From NCBI GenBank assembly GCA_009781045.1, contig WQYW01000042.1:1-34493 (forward strand): a DNA stretch of 34,493 nt, written 5' to 3'. Source of the DNA: Alphaproteobacteria bacterium. GTDB taxonomy: Bacteria; Pseudomonadota; Alphaproteobacteria; Rhizobiales; Xanthobacteraceae. Positions 17,160 through 25,693 of the stretch are shown here, one piece after another. The first letter of the stretch is position 1. The number at the start of each line of letters is the position of its first letter. A program made the translations under genes and the position numbers. The notes beneath the pieces were generated by a model that was not told the DNA's origin, did not search any database, and was given only the letters and a program-made list of their open reading frames with translations.

Positions 17160-18557
17160 ATGTTGCAAAAGCACAGCCGTCTTGCCAAGGCTTCTCCCCT
17201 GATCGCCGGTGTCACCGCTGCGGCACTGGCCCTGACATCAATCGCGCCGGCACGCGCCCAGCAGGGCACGGCCGTGCCGCTGTTGCGCGATACCGAAACC
17301 GAGCAGCTGCTGCGCGACTACACCAGACCGATCCTGCGCGCCGCCGGGCTGGAGCAGCAGAAAATCCAGGTGGTGATCATCAACGACAATTCGTTCAACG
17401 CCTTCGTCGCCGATGGCCGGCGCATCTTCGTCAATTATGGCGCCATCCAGCAGTCGGAAACCCCGAACCAGCTGATCGGCGTCCTCGCCCACGAAACCGG
17501 ACATCTCGCCGGCGCCCACATCTCCAAGCTGCGCCAGAAGCTCGCCACCATGGAAACCCAGATGATCATCGCCATGCTGCTGGGCATCGGCGCCATGGTC
17601 GGGGGCAGCCGAAGCGGTGCCGGCAACAGCCTCGGCGAGGCCGGGGCGGCGGCGATCTCGGCTCCGCAGGCCATGCTGATGCATGACCTGATGTCCTATC
17701 AGCGCCAGCAGGAGGAAAGCGCCGACCGCGCCGGCGTCAAATTCCTTACCGCCACCGGCCAGTCGAGCCGCGGCATGTACGAGACCTTCAAGCGCTTCCA
17801 GAGCGAGGGCCTTTACGCCGCCCATGACGCCGACCCCTATATGCAGTCCCATCCGATGCCGGCGGCGCGGGTCGCCGCACTGGAACAACTGGTCCATTCC
17901 AGCCCGTTCTGGGACAAAAAGGACGATCCGGCGCTGCAGCTGCGCCACGACATGGTCCGCGCCAAGATTTCTGCTTTCATGGAAGGCGCCGACACCGTGG
18001 CACGACGCTATCCCCAGTCCAACGACAGCCTGCCGGCGCGTTATGCCCGCGCCATCAGTGCCTATCGCCACAGCGATCTGCACGTGGCCATGCCCCAGAT
18101 CGACGCCCTGATCCGCGCCCAGCCCAACAACCCCTATTTCCACGAATTGCGCGGCCAGGCCTTCCTTGAACGCGGCAAGCCCAGTGACGCCATTGCTTCG
18201 CTGCGCAAGGCGGTTTCGCTCTCCAACAACGCCCCCCTGATCGAAATGATGCTGGGTCAGGCCCTGGTCGGAACCGAAAACAAGGCCTATCTTGACGAGG
18301 CCATCCGCATTCTTAACGCCGCTGTCATCCGCGAACCCGAGGCGGCGCTGGGCTATACCGAGCTTGCCATCGCCTATGGCCGCAAGGGCAACTTTGCCGA
18401 AGCGGATCTGGCTTCCGCCCAGGCCGCCCATCTGCGTGGCGACGAAAAAACCTCCCGGGACCTCGCCATGCGGGCCCAATCCCGCTTCAGTGTCGGCACC
18501 CCCGGCTGGGTCAGGGCCGACGATATCCTGGCGGCGAAACGCAAGCGGGGCAATTAG
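17160..18557 (+). CDS. M48 family metalloprotease with TPR tail (BepA/YfgC-like)
   Basis: A 465-residue periplasmic protease. The start at ATG 17160 places a typical signal peptide (about 1-33, ending ARA-QQ); an upstream in-frame extension to 17112 adds nothing like a protein. The M48 domain has HETGH at 111-115 (zinc ligands H111 and H115, catalytic E112) in GVLAHETGHLAGAH, and the third ligand E185 in EESADRAG. A hydrophobic amphipathic part (about 135-175) covers the active site region. The C-terminal 150 residues are TPR-like (SDAIASLRKAVSLSNN). In E. coli, BepA degrades or assists stalled outer-membrane proteins such as LptD. The next gene on this strand is a DsbA-like oxidoreductase, consistent with envelope quality control. 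Confidence 0.92.
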   Translation: MLQKHSRLAKASPLIAGVTAAALALTSIAPARAQQGTAVPLLRDTETEQLLRDYTRPILRAAGLEQQKIQVVIINDNSFNAFVADGRRIFVNYGAIQQSETPNQLIGVLAHETGHLAGAHISKLRQKLATMETQMIIAMLLGIGAMVGGSRSGAGNSLGEAGAAAISAPQAMLMHDLMSYQRQQEESADRAGVKFLTATGQSSRGMYETFKRFQSEGLYAAHDADPYMQSHPMPAARVAALEQLVHSSPFWDKKDDPALQLRHDMVRAKISAFMEGADTVARRYPQSNDSLPARYARAISAYRHSDLHVAMPQIDALIRAQPNNPYFHELRGQAFLERGKPSDAIASLRKAVSLSNNAPLIEMMLGQALVGTENKAYLDEAIRILNAAVIREPEAALGYTELAIAYGRKGNFAEADLASAQAAHLRGDEKTSRDLAMRAQSRFSVGTPGWVRADDILAAKRKRGN

Positions 18558-18613
18558 GTTCCGATTGGCCTCAATCACCGGGACGCCGTAATGCGCTCCA
18601 GTTCTGCCAGTCC

Positions 18614-18637
18614 GGGTCAATCCTTCGGGATTAACCC
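18614..18637 (+). terminator. UUCG-loop hairpin after the M48 protease gene
   Basis: GGGT-C-AATCC-TTCG-GGATT-A-ACCC forms a stem of nine pairs with one C-A mismatch and a very stable UUCG tetraloop. It lies about 57 nt after the stop. No T-run follows, so it may protect the mRNA 3' end or attenuate read-through into the DsbA-like gene. Confidence 0.4.
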
Positions 18638-18841
18638 TCCCGCCCGATCCGGTGCCATCCGGGCTTCCATTCCCGGAATGTTCCCCCGATTGCGGTCGGC
18701 GGGGACAATATCCATATCTTTTCCGGGTCGCTTCCAGGACTGGCGCGACGATCACACTCTATTGCAACCACAGGACCGGATTTAATTGATCCGGAAAGCG
18801 CGTGCACCCCGCGCCCGCCCCCTCAACCAGAGGATCTGCCA

Positions 18842-19609
18842 ATGTCTCTGTCGCGCCTGATTTTTCCAGCGCTTCTCGCCTCCACCCTGGTCACCCCGGC
18901 GATGTCGGCCGGCACCGAGAGTTTTTCGCCGGCCCAGCGCAGCGAGATCGAGACCATCGTGAAAAGCTACCTGATCGCCCACCCCGAGGTGATCGAGGAG
19001 GTGATCACGGAACTGAGCAACCGCCAGGCCGACGACGACGCCAAGAAACACGAAGCCACCCTTACCGACAAGGCGGACGCGATTTTCAAATCCCCGAAGG
19101 ATGCCGTGCTCGGCAACAAAGACGGCGACGTCACCATGGTCGAGTTCTTTGACTATAATTGCGGTTACTGCAAACGCGCGATGCGCGACATGCTCACCCT
19201 CCTCGAAACCGATCCCAAGCTCAAGGTGGTGCTGAAGGAATTTCCGGTACTCGGGTCCGGCTCGATCGAGGCTGCCCAGGTCGCGGTCGCGGTCCATATG
19301 CAGGATCCCACCGGCAAGAAATATCTCGAGTTCCACCAGAATCTTCTCGGCGCACGCGGTGCGTCCGACAAGGCCCGCGCGATTGCCGCAGCAAAGGACG
19401 CCGGCCTTGACCTCGTCAAACTCCAGAAGGACATGACCAGCCCCGAGGTAATGGCCGTCCTGAAGGAAAACATCAAGCTTGCTGAATCGCTGGGCATGAA
19501 CGGCACGCCGAGCTATGTCGTCGGCAAGCACATCATCGGCGGCGCCGTCGGCCTGGAGGAACTCAAGGAGAAGATTTCGCAGTCACGCTGCGGCAAGGAC
19601 TCCTGCTAG
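18842..19609 (+). CDS. DsbA/Com1-like thiol:disulfide oxidoreductase
   Basis: A 255-residue exported thioredoxin-fold protein. Signal peptide about 1-22 (PAMSA-GT). An N-terminal helical region (about 30-85, HPEVIEEVITEL) is typical of the Com1/ScsC-like subgroup, where it can drive oligomerisation. The thioredoxin fold has the active site C107-G-Y-C110 in FFDYNCGYCKRA and the cis-Pro loop GTPSYV (P223). Two further Cys (C250, C255) lie at the very C-terminus. In this family the protein forms or isomerises disulfides in periplasmic proteins. It follows the M48 protease gene by 284 nt with hairpins on both sides, so it may be transcribed separately. Confidence 0.92.
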   Translation: MSLSRLIFPALLASTLVTPAMSAGTESFSPAQRSEIETIVKSYLIAHPEVIEEVITELSNRQADDDAKKHEATLTDKADAIFKSPKDAVLGNKDGDVTMVEFFDYNCGYCKRAMRDMLTLLETDPKLKVVLKEFPVLGSGSIEAAQVAVAVHMQDPTGKKYLEFHQNLLGARGASDKARAIAAAKDAGLDLVKLQKDMTSPEVMAVLKENIKLAESLGMNGTPSYVVGKHIIGGAVGLEELKEKISQSRCGKDSC

Positions 19610-19667
19610 GCGCACGCGCCTCACTCATTCGCAAAGAGAGAGAGATTTTGCGGCCGCTTCAGGCCGC
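19608..19667 (+). terminator. Tandem hairpins after the DsbA-like gene
   Basis: AGGCG-CACG-CGCCT (19608-19621) begins in the stop codon, and GCGGCC-GCTTCA-GGCCGC (19650-19667) follows. Neither is followed by a T-run; the TTTT at 19646-19649 lies between them. They could act as a transcript end in a GC-rich genome, but this is inference. Confidence 0.35.
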
Positions 19668-20628
19668 AGGCTCCAGGTTATGAAATCCCGAAAAAACGGG
19701 GGCCGTTACGACGCTTTTTCCCGCGGTAAAAAGAAACCGCGGGAACTGCGCCACCCGGCCCTGTCGCTCCCATACCGGGTTCCACCGTCCACCGCCGCCA
19801 GCGAGGCCGGCCTGCCTGACAGCTTCAGGTTCGAAATCTCCGCAAGACCAGATCCTCTCCGACTGGCTTGGCGACGCACCCGCGCCACAGCGACACTGGT
19901 TTGCCGCATGGTACGACTCTGACGACAATCAGGCCCGGCTGGAATTTCTGATTGACGACCCCAGGCCCCCCAAAGGACAGACCCTGCCACGGCGCTCCGG
20001 ATCTGTTGGTACCTGGGTGCCCGAACCCCGGTTTATCACAGGGATTTGATCGCCCGTATCGAAACACGCTTTCCGGCTGGCTTCCATGCCGACAAGGGGC
20101 ATCGGCTGCGATCCCGCTGCGGATGCCGGCCATGGCGCAGAAGAATCCTGGTTGACGGATTGCGGCTCCGAGGCACCCGCCCCGATGCGCCAGGCCATCG
20201 AAGGAACCATCCCTGAAAGACCCGATAGGGGTCGCAGACGGTGAGGCTGTTCCAACATCGGTCCTCAATCAGATCGATCGCGCCTGGAGGATCGAAGAAC
20301 TCGTTGCCGGATCTTTCCGGAGGCGCAATGGGCTGAAGCCCGGATCCAACGGGTCCGGCGGATGATCAAAACCCGCGACGGCCGCAAGGCGGAACATGTC
20401 CTGGCTCCTGGACGGCACTTCCTGTGAATTTCAAGCCGCACTCCCCGAACGGATCGCAGACGTGAAAGGCAGCGGGGCGAAGCGTTCTGGCCATGCTGCT
20501 GGAGGAAGGATCTGCCCAGCTGCCGTCACATCCCAAAGATGCAGCCCCTTGAATTCCAGGTGACGGCCTCCTCCTGGCAACCCGCCCCCAAAAGCACATC
20601 CGCGCCCGTGCCATTGCCCCGTCACCGA
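19610..20628. other. No intact gene; possible decayed coding sequence
   Basis: About 1 kb without a credible intact gene. On the plus strand around 19845-20045 one frame reads like a protein fragment (DWLGDAPAPQRHWFAAWYD then DDNQARLEFLIDDPR) before a stop, and around 20240-20400 another pair of frames reads VLNQIDRAWRIEELVAGSF and then RIQRVRRMIKTRDGRKAEHV after a shift. These look like remains of one or two degraded genes that I cannot identify. Confidence 0.35.
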
Positions 20629-21009
20629 TCAGCCTTTGACGTCACAGGCCCAGGCCCGGATGACACATTCCCTGCCGCCATTTTTGTAGCATTCGCGCGA
20701 GGCCGCGTTCAGCGTTCCCGCAATCTCCGGCCGCACCGCATAACCGAAGGGACCACAGGGGTTGGTGAGATCGACCGCCATCGCCGCGCAGGCATGGTTC
20801 ATGAGGATGGTGGTGCAGCTGCCCGAGCACTGTTTCTGCGCCGCGGCACGCGCCGCCGCCTCATTGGCGTAATCAAAAGCATGGCCATAGGCACCGCATT
20901 TTCCGATAGCGAAGGCACCCGCTGCGCGGCTCGCCGGGACAAGGCCAGGCATCAGAAGCATGGCAGCAGCGATAAGGGCGCCGGCGAAGGCGATGCGACC
21001 CACTGTCAT
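20629..21009 (-). CDS. DUF4189-like exported cysteine-rich protein
   Basis: A 126-residue protein from ATG 21009, with GGGGGAC about 5-11 nt upstream as ribosome binding site. An in-frame extension upstream is Arg/Cys-rich and not protein-like. Signal peptide about 1-30 (ending SRA-AG). The mature part has the pattern of DUF4189 proteins: FAIGKCGAYGHAFDYANEAAA, RAAAQKQCSGSCTTI, then ACAAMAVD and NPCGPFGYAV, with seven or more Cys that could form periplasmic disulfides. Function of the family is unknown. It lies just downstream of the molybdopterin-binding gene on the same strand (gap about 95 nt), but nothing links it to Mo-cofactor metabolism. Confidence 0.75.
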   Translation of the reverse strand: MTVGRIAFAGALIAAAMLLMPGLVPASRAAGAFAIGKCGAYGHAFDYANEAAARAAAQKQCSGSCTTILMNHACAAMAVDLTNPCGPFGYAVRPEIAGTLNAASRECYKNGGRECVIRAWACDVKG

Positions 21010-21104
21010 GTGAACAGTCCCCCGACCCTGCCGAAGCTCAGCTCTGAACTTAGGCCGGGATTGTTGCCACATGGTGAATGATGTGTTGCAATCGACGGCA
21101 AGGT

Positions 21105-22718
21105 TCAGCCGCGCCGGACTTCCTCCAGTGCCTGGGAGGTGTCGACATCGACAAAGGCACGCACTGCATCCACCGGCACCTCGGTGACCACCTCGGCATA
21201 TTTGGCGATGAGATGGCGGGCACCGACATCCCCGTCGAGGGTCATCAGTTCGGCGAAGAAGCGGCGCGACCACAACACGGGATTTCCGCGGCGCCCCTCA
21301 TTGACGGGGACGACGATCAGATTGCCGCGATCGGGCGCGAAACTGGCGATCAGGCGATTAATCAGATCGGCATCAATCAGCGGCATGTCGCCAAGGCAGA
21401 TCACCACACCGTCGCAGGGTTCGGTCACGGCCGTGATCGCCATCCTGATCGAGGTGGCAAGGCCTGCGGAGAAATCCCTGTTGTAGACGAACTGCACCTC
21501 CAGTCCTTCGAGGGTCTGCTCGACCAGCTCGACCTGGTGGCCGGTGACCACGATCACCTCGGAGACCCTGGAGGCCAGGGCCTGCTCAGTGACCATGCGC
21601 ACCAGGGGCCGGCCATTGAGTTCCGCCAGCAGCTTGTTGGGTCCGGCCATGCGTGTGGAACGCCCCGCCGCCAGCACGATCGCGGCAATGCGGCGCCCGC
21701 CCTCGGCCTGCGCCTCGGCACGCGGCTGCGGCCGGCTCACGATCTCACTCAGGAGGCCGCCAACACCCATGCCCACCAGTTGTGCACGCGTCACCTCAAA
21801 GCCGGCGAGAAGGCGCATCAGGACCCAGTCAAAGGCGTTTTCGGCCGGTGAGCGGGCGCAGCCGGGCGCGCCCACCACGGCAACCGGGCCGGAAGGACCC
21901 GGCAGGCTGCCGATCAGCAGCAGATTGCCGGGATCGACCGGCAGACCGAAATGCGTGATGCTGCCGCCGCTCGCCGTGATCGCGGCCGGGATGACGTCGC
22001 GGCGATCGGCAATGGCGGAGGCCCCGAACACGATCACCAGTTCGACCCCCTGTTCCAGCAGGTCCAGGATGGCGCGCGCAACCGCCTTTTCTTCATGCAG
22101 CACCCGCCGCTCAGCGACAATCCGCGCACCAGCCGGTGCCAGCCGCCCGGAAGTGACCCGTATGGTCTTGTCGACGGTCTTGAGCGTCAGCCCCGGCAGC
22201 ATGCTCGAGATCACGCCGACACGGCTGACCGTGTAGGGCGCGACGTGGAGGATCTTCTGGCCCGCCGCGACCGCGCGCGCACAGAGATCGCCGGTGACGC
22301 CGAAGGGAATGATCTTGACCGTGGCCACCATCTCGCCCTCGACCACCGGCTTATAGGCCGACAGGGTGGCAAGGGTGATGGCTTCATCCAGGCCGTTTAC
22401 ACCATCGACCGCTTCACGATCGACCATGAACACTCCGGCACGGCGTGCGAAGATATTGGCCCTCCCCGTGAAAGCATGATCGACATGGAGGCCGTCCCCG
22501 GTGATCGCCTGCGCCACACTTGCGGCGGCGACGTCTTCGGAGACATCCCCCTCTTCCAGCCGCACCACCACGATTTCCCGGACGCCGGCCCCCTCCAGCG
22601 CCTCGACCTCGGTCGCGGTGATCCGCGTCCCCTTCTTGAGCACCACGCTGCCCTGGCGCACGGCATGAACCATCACCGCGCCAACGGCTTCACGGGGGGG
22701 GGTCGCTCCAAACTTCAT
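21105..22718 (-). CDS. Molybdopterin-binding / MobA-like nucleotidyltransferase fusion
   Basis: A 537-residue fusion. Residues about 1-325 resemble a molybdopterin-binding (MoeA/MogA-type) module, with GVISSMLPG and VELVIVFGASAIADRRD. Residues about 343-535 are a MobA/MocA-like NTP transferase starting with LAAGRSTRM (349-357), then NKLLAELNGRPL, a metal-binding CLGDMPLID and GRRGNPVLW. MocA-type enzymes transfer CMP to molybdopterin, giving the cytosine dinucleotide cofactor used by CO dehydrogenase-like and aldehyde-oxidoreductase-like enzymes. Its ATG overlaps the stop of the XdhC gene before it by 4 nt, so the two are translationally coupled. Together with the Cox-like subunits this supports a dedicated maturation set. 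Confidence 0.88.
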   Translation of the reverse strand: MKFGATPPREAVGAVMVHAVRQGSVVLKKGTRITATEVEALEGAGVREIVVVRLEEGDVSEDVAAASVAQAITGDGLHVDHAFTGRANIFARRAGVFMVDREAVDGVNGLDEAITLATLSAYKPVVEGEMVATVKIIPFGVTGDLCARAVAAGQKILHVAPYTVSRVGVISSMLPGLTLKTVDKTIRVTSGRLAPAGARIVAERRVLHEEKAVARAILDLLEQGVELVIVFGASAIADRRDVIPAAITASGGSITHFGLPVDPGNLLLIGSLPGPSGPVAVVGAPGCARSPAENAFDWVLMRLLAGFEVTRAQLVGMGVGGLLSEIVSRPQPRAEAQAEGGRRIAAIVLAAGRSTRMAGPNKLLAELNGRPLVRMVTEQALASRVSEVIVVTGHQVELVEQTLEGLEVQFVYNRDFSAGLATSIRMAITAVTEPCDGVVICLGDMPLIDADLINRLIASFAPDRGNLIVVPVNEGRRGNPVLWSRRFFAELMTLDGDVGARHLIAKYAEVVTEVPVDAVRAFVDVDTSQALEEVRRG

Positions 22719-23422
22719 GGCACAGTGTCTCTTGCGGGGTCTCTGGGCGGCAGGCGCAGCTGCGCCGTGATCTCGGCCATGATCGCAACCGCGATCTCCG
22801 CGGGCGACACCGCGCCGATGGCAAGGCCGATCGGGGCGCGGATCCGTGCCAGATCGGCGTCACTCACGCCCTGCCCCCTGAGCCGCTCACAACGCCTGGC
22901 GTGGGTTTTGCGCGAGCCCAGGGCACCGATATAGAAGCATTGCTGTCCAAAAGCATGCAGCAGAGCCGGATCGTCGATCTTGGGATCGTGGGTCAGAACG
23001 ACAAAGGCGGTGTAAGGATCGACATGGAGCGCCGGCAGCGCAACATCCGGCCATTCCACGATCAGCGGCACGTCGCCGAAGCGCATCGCGCTGGCAAACG
23101 CGGTGCGCGGATCGACCACGGTCACGTCATACCCAAGGGAGCGGGCCAGAGGCGCCAGCGCCTGACTGATATGAACCGCACCGATGATCACCATTCGAGG
23201 TGCAGGGGCGTGGACATGAAGAAACAGCCGCCGGCCGCCCTGTTCGATCACGGCGCTTTTGCCCAGGCGAAGCTGCATCTGGAGCGCACTGCTCAAGGTG
23301 TCCTGGGCGAAATCGCCCGGCGCCACCAGGCGCTGGGCACCGCTTTCAAGATCGGTGACCACGATCACCGGCTGGCGCGCCGCACGCGCGGCATTGAGCT
23401 GACAGAGTGTCTCGGGCTTCAC
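22715..23422 (-). CDS. XdhC family protein, C-terminal Rossmann part
   Basis: A 235-residue XdhC-type protein carrying the Rossmann domain: MVIIGAVHISQALAPLARSL, TVVDPRTAF, VVLTHDPKIDDPAL and YIGALGSRKTHARR are the family landmarks. The glycine motif is GAVHIS where many relatives have GAGHIG. XdhC binds the molybdenum cofactor, helps its sulfuration and inserts it into xanthine-dehydrogenase-family enzymes. The first ~80 residues are unrelated to the usual XdhC N-domain, which is encoded by the gene directly upstream. Start GTG 23422 directly abuts the stop of that gene (TGA then GTG, no gap), and the stop overlaps the next gene by 4 nt, so the three are one translational unit. Confidence 0.88.
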   Translation of the reverse strand: MKPETLCQLNAARAARQPVIVVTDLESGAQRLVAPGDFAQDTLSSALQMQLRLGKSAVIEQGGRRLFLHVHAPAPRMVIIGAVHISQALAPLARSLGYDVTVVDPRTAFASAMRFGDVPLIVEWPDVALPALHVDPYTAFVVLTHDPKIDDPALLHAFGQQCFYIGALGSRKTHARRCERLRGQGVSDADLARIRAPIGLAIGAVSPAEIAVAIMAEITAQLRLPPRDPARDTVP

Positions 23423-23746
23423 TCAACCAATCCTTTCGACGAAAACGCGGATCGTGCCGCCACAGGACAGTCCGACCTTCCAGGCGGCATCGTCGGCCAC
23501 CCCGAATTCCAGCAGACGCGGCTTGCCGTCCCTGATCACATCAAGCGCCTCGGTGACCACAGAACCCTCGACACAGCCACCCGAGACCGAGCCGAGAAAG
23601 GCGCCCTGGTCATTGATGGCAAGGCTTGAGCCCGCCGGCCGCGGCGCCGACCCCCAGGTCTCCACCACGGTGGCCAGGGCAACGCCGTGACCGGCGCGGT
23701 GCCAGTCTTCGGCTGCTTTCAGAATGTCCTCGTCAGAACTCAGCAT
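23423..23746 (-). CDS. XdhC/CoxI family N-domain protein (separate small gene)
   Basis: A 107-residue protein equal to the XdhC/CoxI N-terminal domain alone. Visible motifs: ATVVETWGSAPRPAGSSLAI, GSVSGGCVEGSV and LSCGGTIRVFVE near the end; the conserved Cys in GGC and SCGG are present and are likely cofactor-handling residues. In single-gene XdhC proteins this domain is joined to the Rossmann part; here the two are adjacent genes with no gap, a known arrangement. A purine-rich AAGGAG lies upstream of ATG 23746. It probably works with the next gene product in delivering sulfurated Mo cofactor to a hydroxylase. Confidence 0.88.
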   Translation of the reverse strand: MLSSDEDILKAAEDWHRAGHGVALATVVETWGSAPRPAGSSLAINDQGAFLGSVSGGCVEGSVVTEALDVIRDGKPRLLEFGVADDAAWKVGLSCGGTIRVFVERIG

Positions 23747-24073
23747 CGACCTGCCTCTCCTTCACGAAAACCGGTTCCCGCCACGAGCGGCGGCCACAGC
23801 TGCAGCGATCCATTCCCGGATCGAATCCGAAGATTAGGCACCGGGCGAAATTCGTCAACGTGTGACGCTGATGTTTCCTTTATGTTTCAGAAAATCCCCG
23901 GGGCCTGGGGCAGCGTCAGCCGTCAACGGCATTCCCGCGCCGGATTTCGAGGACACGATATGTCGTAGTTCCGATATCCGTGCAGTGAATTCTGTCTGAG
24001 AGCGCATCACCCCGGCTCCAGGGCACGGGTGGACAGACGGCTCCTTCGCCTCAGGACTGGACTTCCCGGGCTT
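23747..24073. other. Gap between coxM-like and xdhC genes; no gene seen
   Basis: About 330 bases in the middle of the otherwise compact minus-strand cluster. I checked it for a remnant of a molybdenum-binding large subunit and saw none. It may hold a separate promoter for the xdhC-mobA part. Confidence 0.4.
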
Positions 24074-24931
24074 TCAATCCGTGCCGCAGCTCTGCGCCTG
24101 CGTGGCCGCGGCGGCCAGATTGGCGGCATCCACGGCGCGCCGTGCCAGCACCCCGATCAGATGGGCGCGATATTCCGCGCTGGCGTGAATATCGCTGTTG
24201 AGCCCGTTCTCGGATACCGTGATGCCGGCAAGTGCGCGCGAGGAAAAACGCCCGCTCAGCGCCTCCTCGAACGCGCCCACCCGAAACACGCCATCCCGGC
24301 CCGCGCCGGTCACTGCGACGCGGACTTCGTCGGGAAGCTGCGCAACGAACACTCCGACCAGGGCGTAGCGCGAGGCCTGGCTGGCGAATTTGACATAAGC
24401 CGCCTTCAGGACTCTCGGGAACAGGACATGCGTGATGATCTCACCGCCTTCCAGTGCGGTGGCAAACAACCCCTGAAAATAGTCATCCACGCCAATCGAG
24501 CGCCGGTTGGTGACAATCGTGGCCTTGAGCGCCACCACCGCCGCAGCATAGTCGGCGGCCGGATCATTGCCGGCAAGGGAGCCGCCAATTGTGCCCAGGT
24601 GGCGCACTGCGGGGTCACCGATCTGACCGGCGAGCGCGGCAAGTGCCGGGATCAGCGCGCGCACGATGTCGCACGCCGCCACATCGGCGTGCCTTGCCAT
24701 GGCACCGATGCGGAGCCTGTCTTCTCTGAGTTCCGGGTCCTCGCAGACCTCAATGGTGCCAAGTCCCGGGATATGGGAGATGTCGATCAGATGCGCCGGA
24801 CCGGCCAGACGCTGCTTCATCACCGGAAGCAGCGAATGCCCCCCGGCAATCACTTTGGCATCATCGTTTTCATCGAGGAGATTGACCGCCCGCTCCAGCG
24901 TCTGCGGCCGGTGATAGCTGAATTCGTACAT
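24074..24931 (-). CDS. CoxM-like FAD-binding subunit of a molybdenum hydroxylase
   Basis: A 285-residue FAD subunit of the CO dehydrogenase/xanthine dehydrogenase family. It passes electrons from the iron-sulfur subunit to the acceptor. FAD-binding motifs are clear: AGGHSLLPVMKQRL (29-42) and TIGGSLAGNDPAADY (114-128), the CoxM forms of AGGxS and TIGG. A CO_deh_flav_C-like region follows (about 175-275). Length agrees with CoxM (about 288). It starts at ATG 24931, 36 nt after the coxS-like stop, and is probably co-transcribed with it. Without a large subunit nearby, the substrate cannot be inferred; many paralogues of CoxM act with aldehyde or purine hydroxylases rather than CO dehydrogenase. 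Confidence 0.9.
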   Translation of the reverse strand: MYEFSYHRPQTLERAVNLLDENDDAKVIAGGHSLLPVMKQRLAGPAHLIDISHIPGLGTIEVCEDPELREDRLRIGAMARHADVAACDIVRALIPALAALAGQIGDPAVRHLGTIGGSLAGNDPAADYAAAVVALKATIVTNRRSIGVDDYFQGLFATALEGGEIITHVLFPRVLKAAYVKFASQASRYALVGVFVAQLPDEVRVAVTGAGRDGVFRVGAFEEALSGRFSSRALAGITVSENGLNSDIHASAEYRAHLIGVLARRAVDAANLAAAATQAQSCGTD

Positions 24932-24967
24932 CTCTTTCAGGCGCCTCCTCGCGCGAGCCCGGTCGCC

Positions 24968-25468
24968 TCACGCCACGGCGGCGCGCGCCATCGCTCGGGC
25001 ACCGGCACCGATCGCGGCGACAATGTTCTGATACCCGGTGCAGCGGCACAGATTGCCTTCCAGCTCGCTGCGGATGGTGCCTTCGTCAAGCACATGGCCC
25101 CTGCGTCGTACGATGTCGATCGCCGTCATCACCATTCCGGAACTGCAGAAACCACATTGCAGGCCATGGCAGTCGCGGAAGGCTTCCTGCATCGGATGCA
25201 GTGCCCCGTTGTCGGCGGCCAGTCCCTCCACGGTGGTGACGGCATGACCATCGGCCATGACCGCAAGCAAAGTGCAGGACTTGACCGCCCTGCCGTCGAC
25301 ATGGATCACGCAGGCCCCGCATTGCGAGGTGTCGCAACCGACATGGGTCCCGGTCAGACGCAGATTTCTGCGCAGGAATTCCACCAGCAGCATGCGGGGA
25401 TCGACCTCGGCGCTCACCGCCTTGCCGTTGACGGTGAGCGATATCCTGGTGAGGGGAGTTTTGACCAT
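24968..25468 (-). CDS. CoxS-like [2Fe-2S] subunit of a molybdenum hydroxylase
   Basis: A 166-residue iron-sulfur subunit with two [2Fe-2S] clusters. The N-terminal plant-ferredoxin-like cluster uses C45, C50, C53 and C65 ([16 protein letters not shown]), and the C-terminal helical domain uses C105, C108, C141 and C143 ([10 protein letters not shown] and NLCRCTGY). All eight ligands are present, so it should be functional. Length is normal for CoxS (about 160-170). It relays electrons from the Mo site to FAD. It precedes the coxM-like gene by 36 nt and follows coxG after a 225-nt gap in which I see no gene. Confidence 0.93.
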   Translation of the reverse strand: MVKTPLTRISLTVNGKAVSAEVDPRMLLVEFLRRNLRLTGTHVGCDTSQCGACVIHVDGRAVKSCTLLAVMADGHAVTTVEGLAADNGALHPMQEAFRDCHGLQCGFCSSGMVMTAIDIVRRRGHVLDEGTIRSELEGNLCRCTGYQNIVAAIGAGARAMARAAVA

Positions 25469-25693
25469 TGCGCAAGCGACCCATCTGCCTCCGCAAGCCA
25501 GCTTTCAGCCCGCGGGAAAACCTGTGCCATCATATGGGTGCCTCAAGGCGCGGGCAACCACACCAAAGACGGAGCCTGAAAAACCGGCCGCCTCGCTTGC
25601 CGGGCCGGTCCGGAAAGCCCGGCGAAAGGGCCTTGAAGGAGCCTGGGAAAGACAGCCGAATCACCTCCGGGGACAGACATATTGTGTTTCGCA

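Noticed and set aside
17238..18755. About 500-codon open frame antisense to the M48 protease gene
   Set aside because: The sense gene has signal peptide, HETGH and TPRs; the antisense frame is Gly/His-rich noise.
24029..25579. About 516-codon open frame on the plus strand across coxM and coxS
   Set aside because: It spans two genes on the opposite strand that both show complete cofactor motifs, and has no domain of its own. It is also not the missing large subunit.
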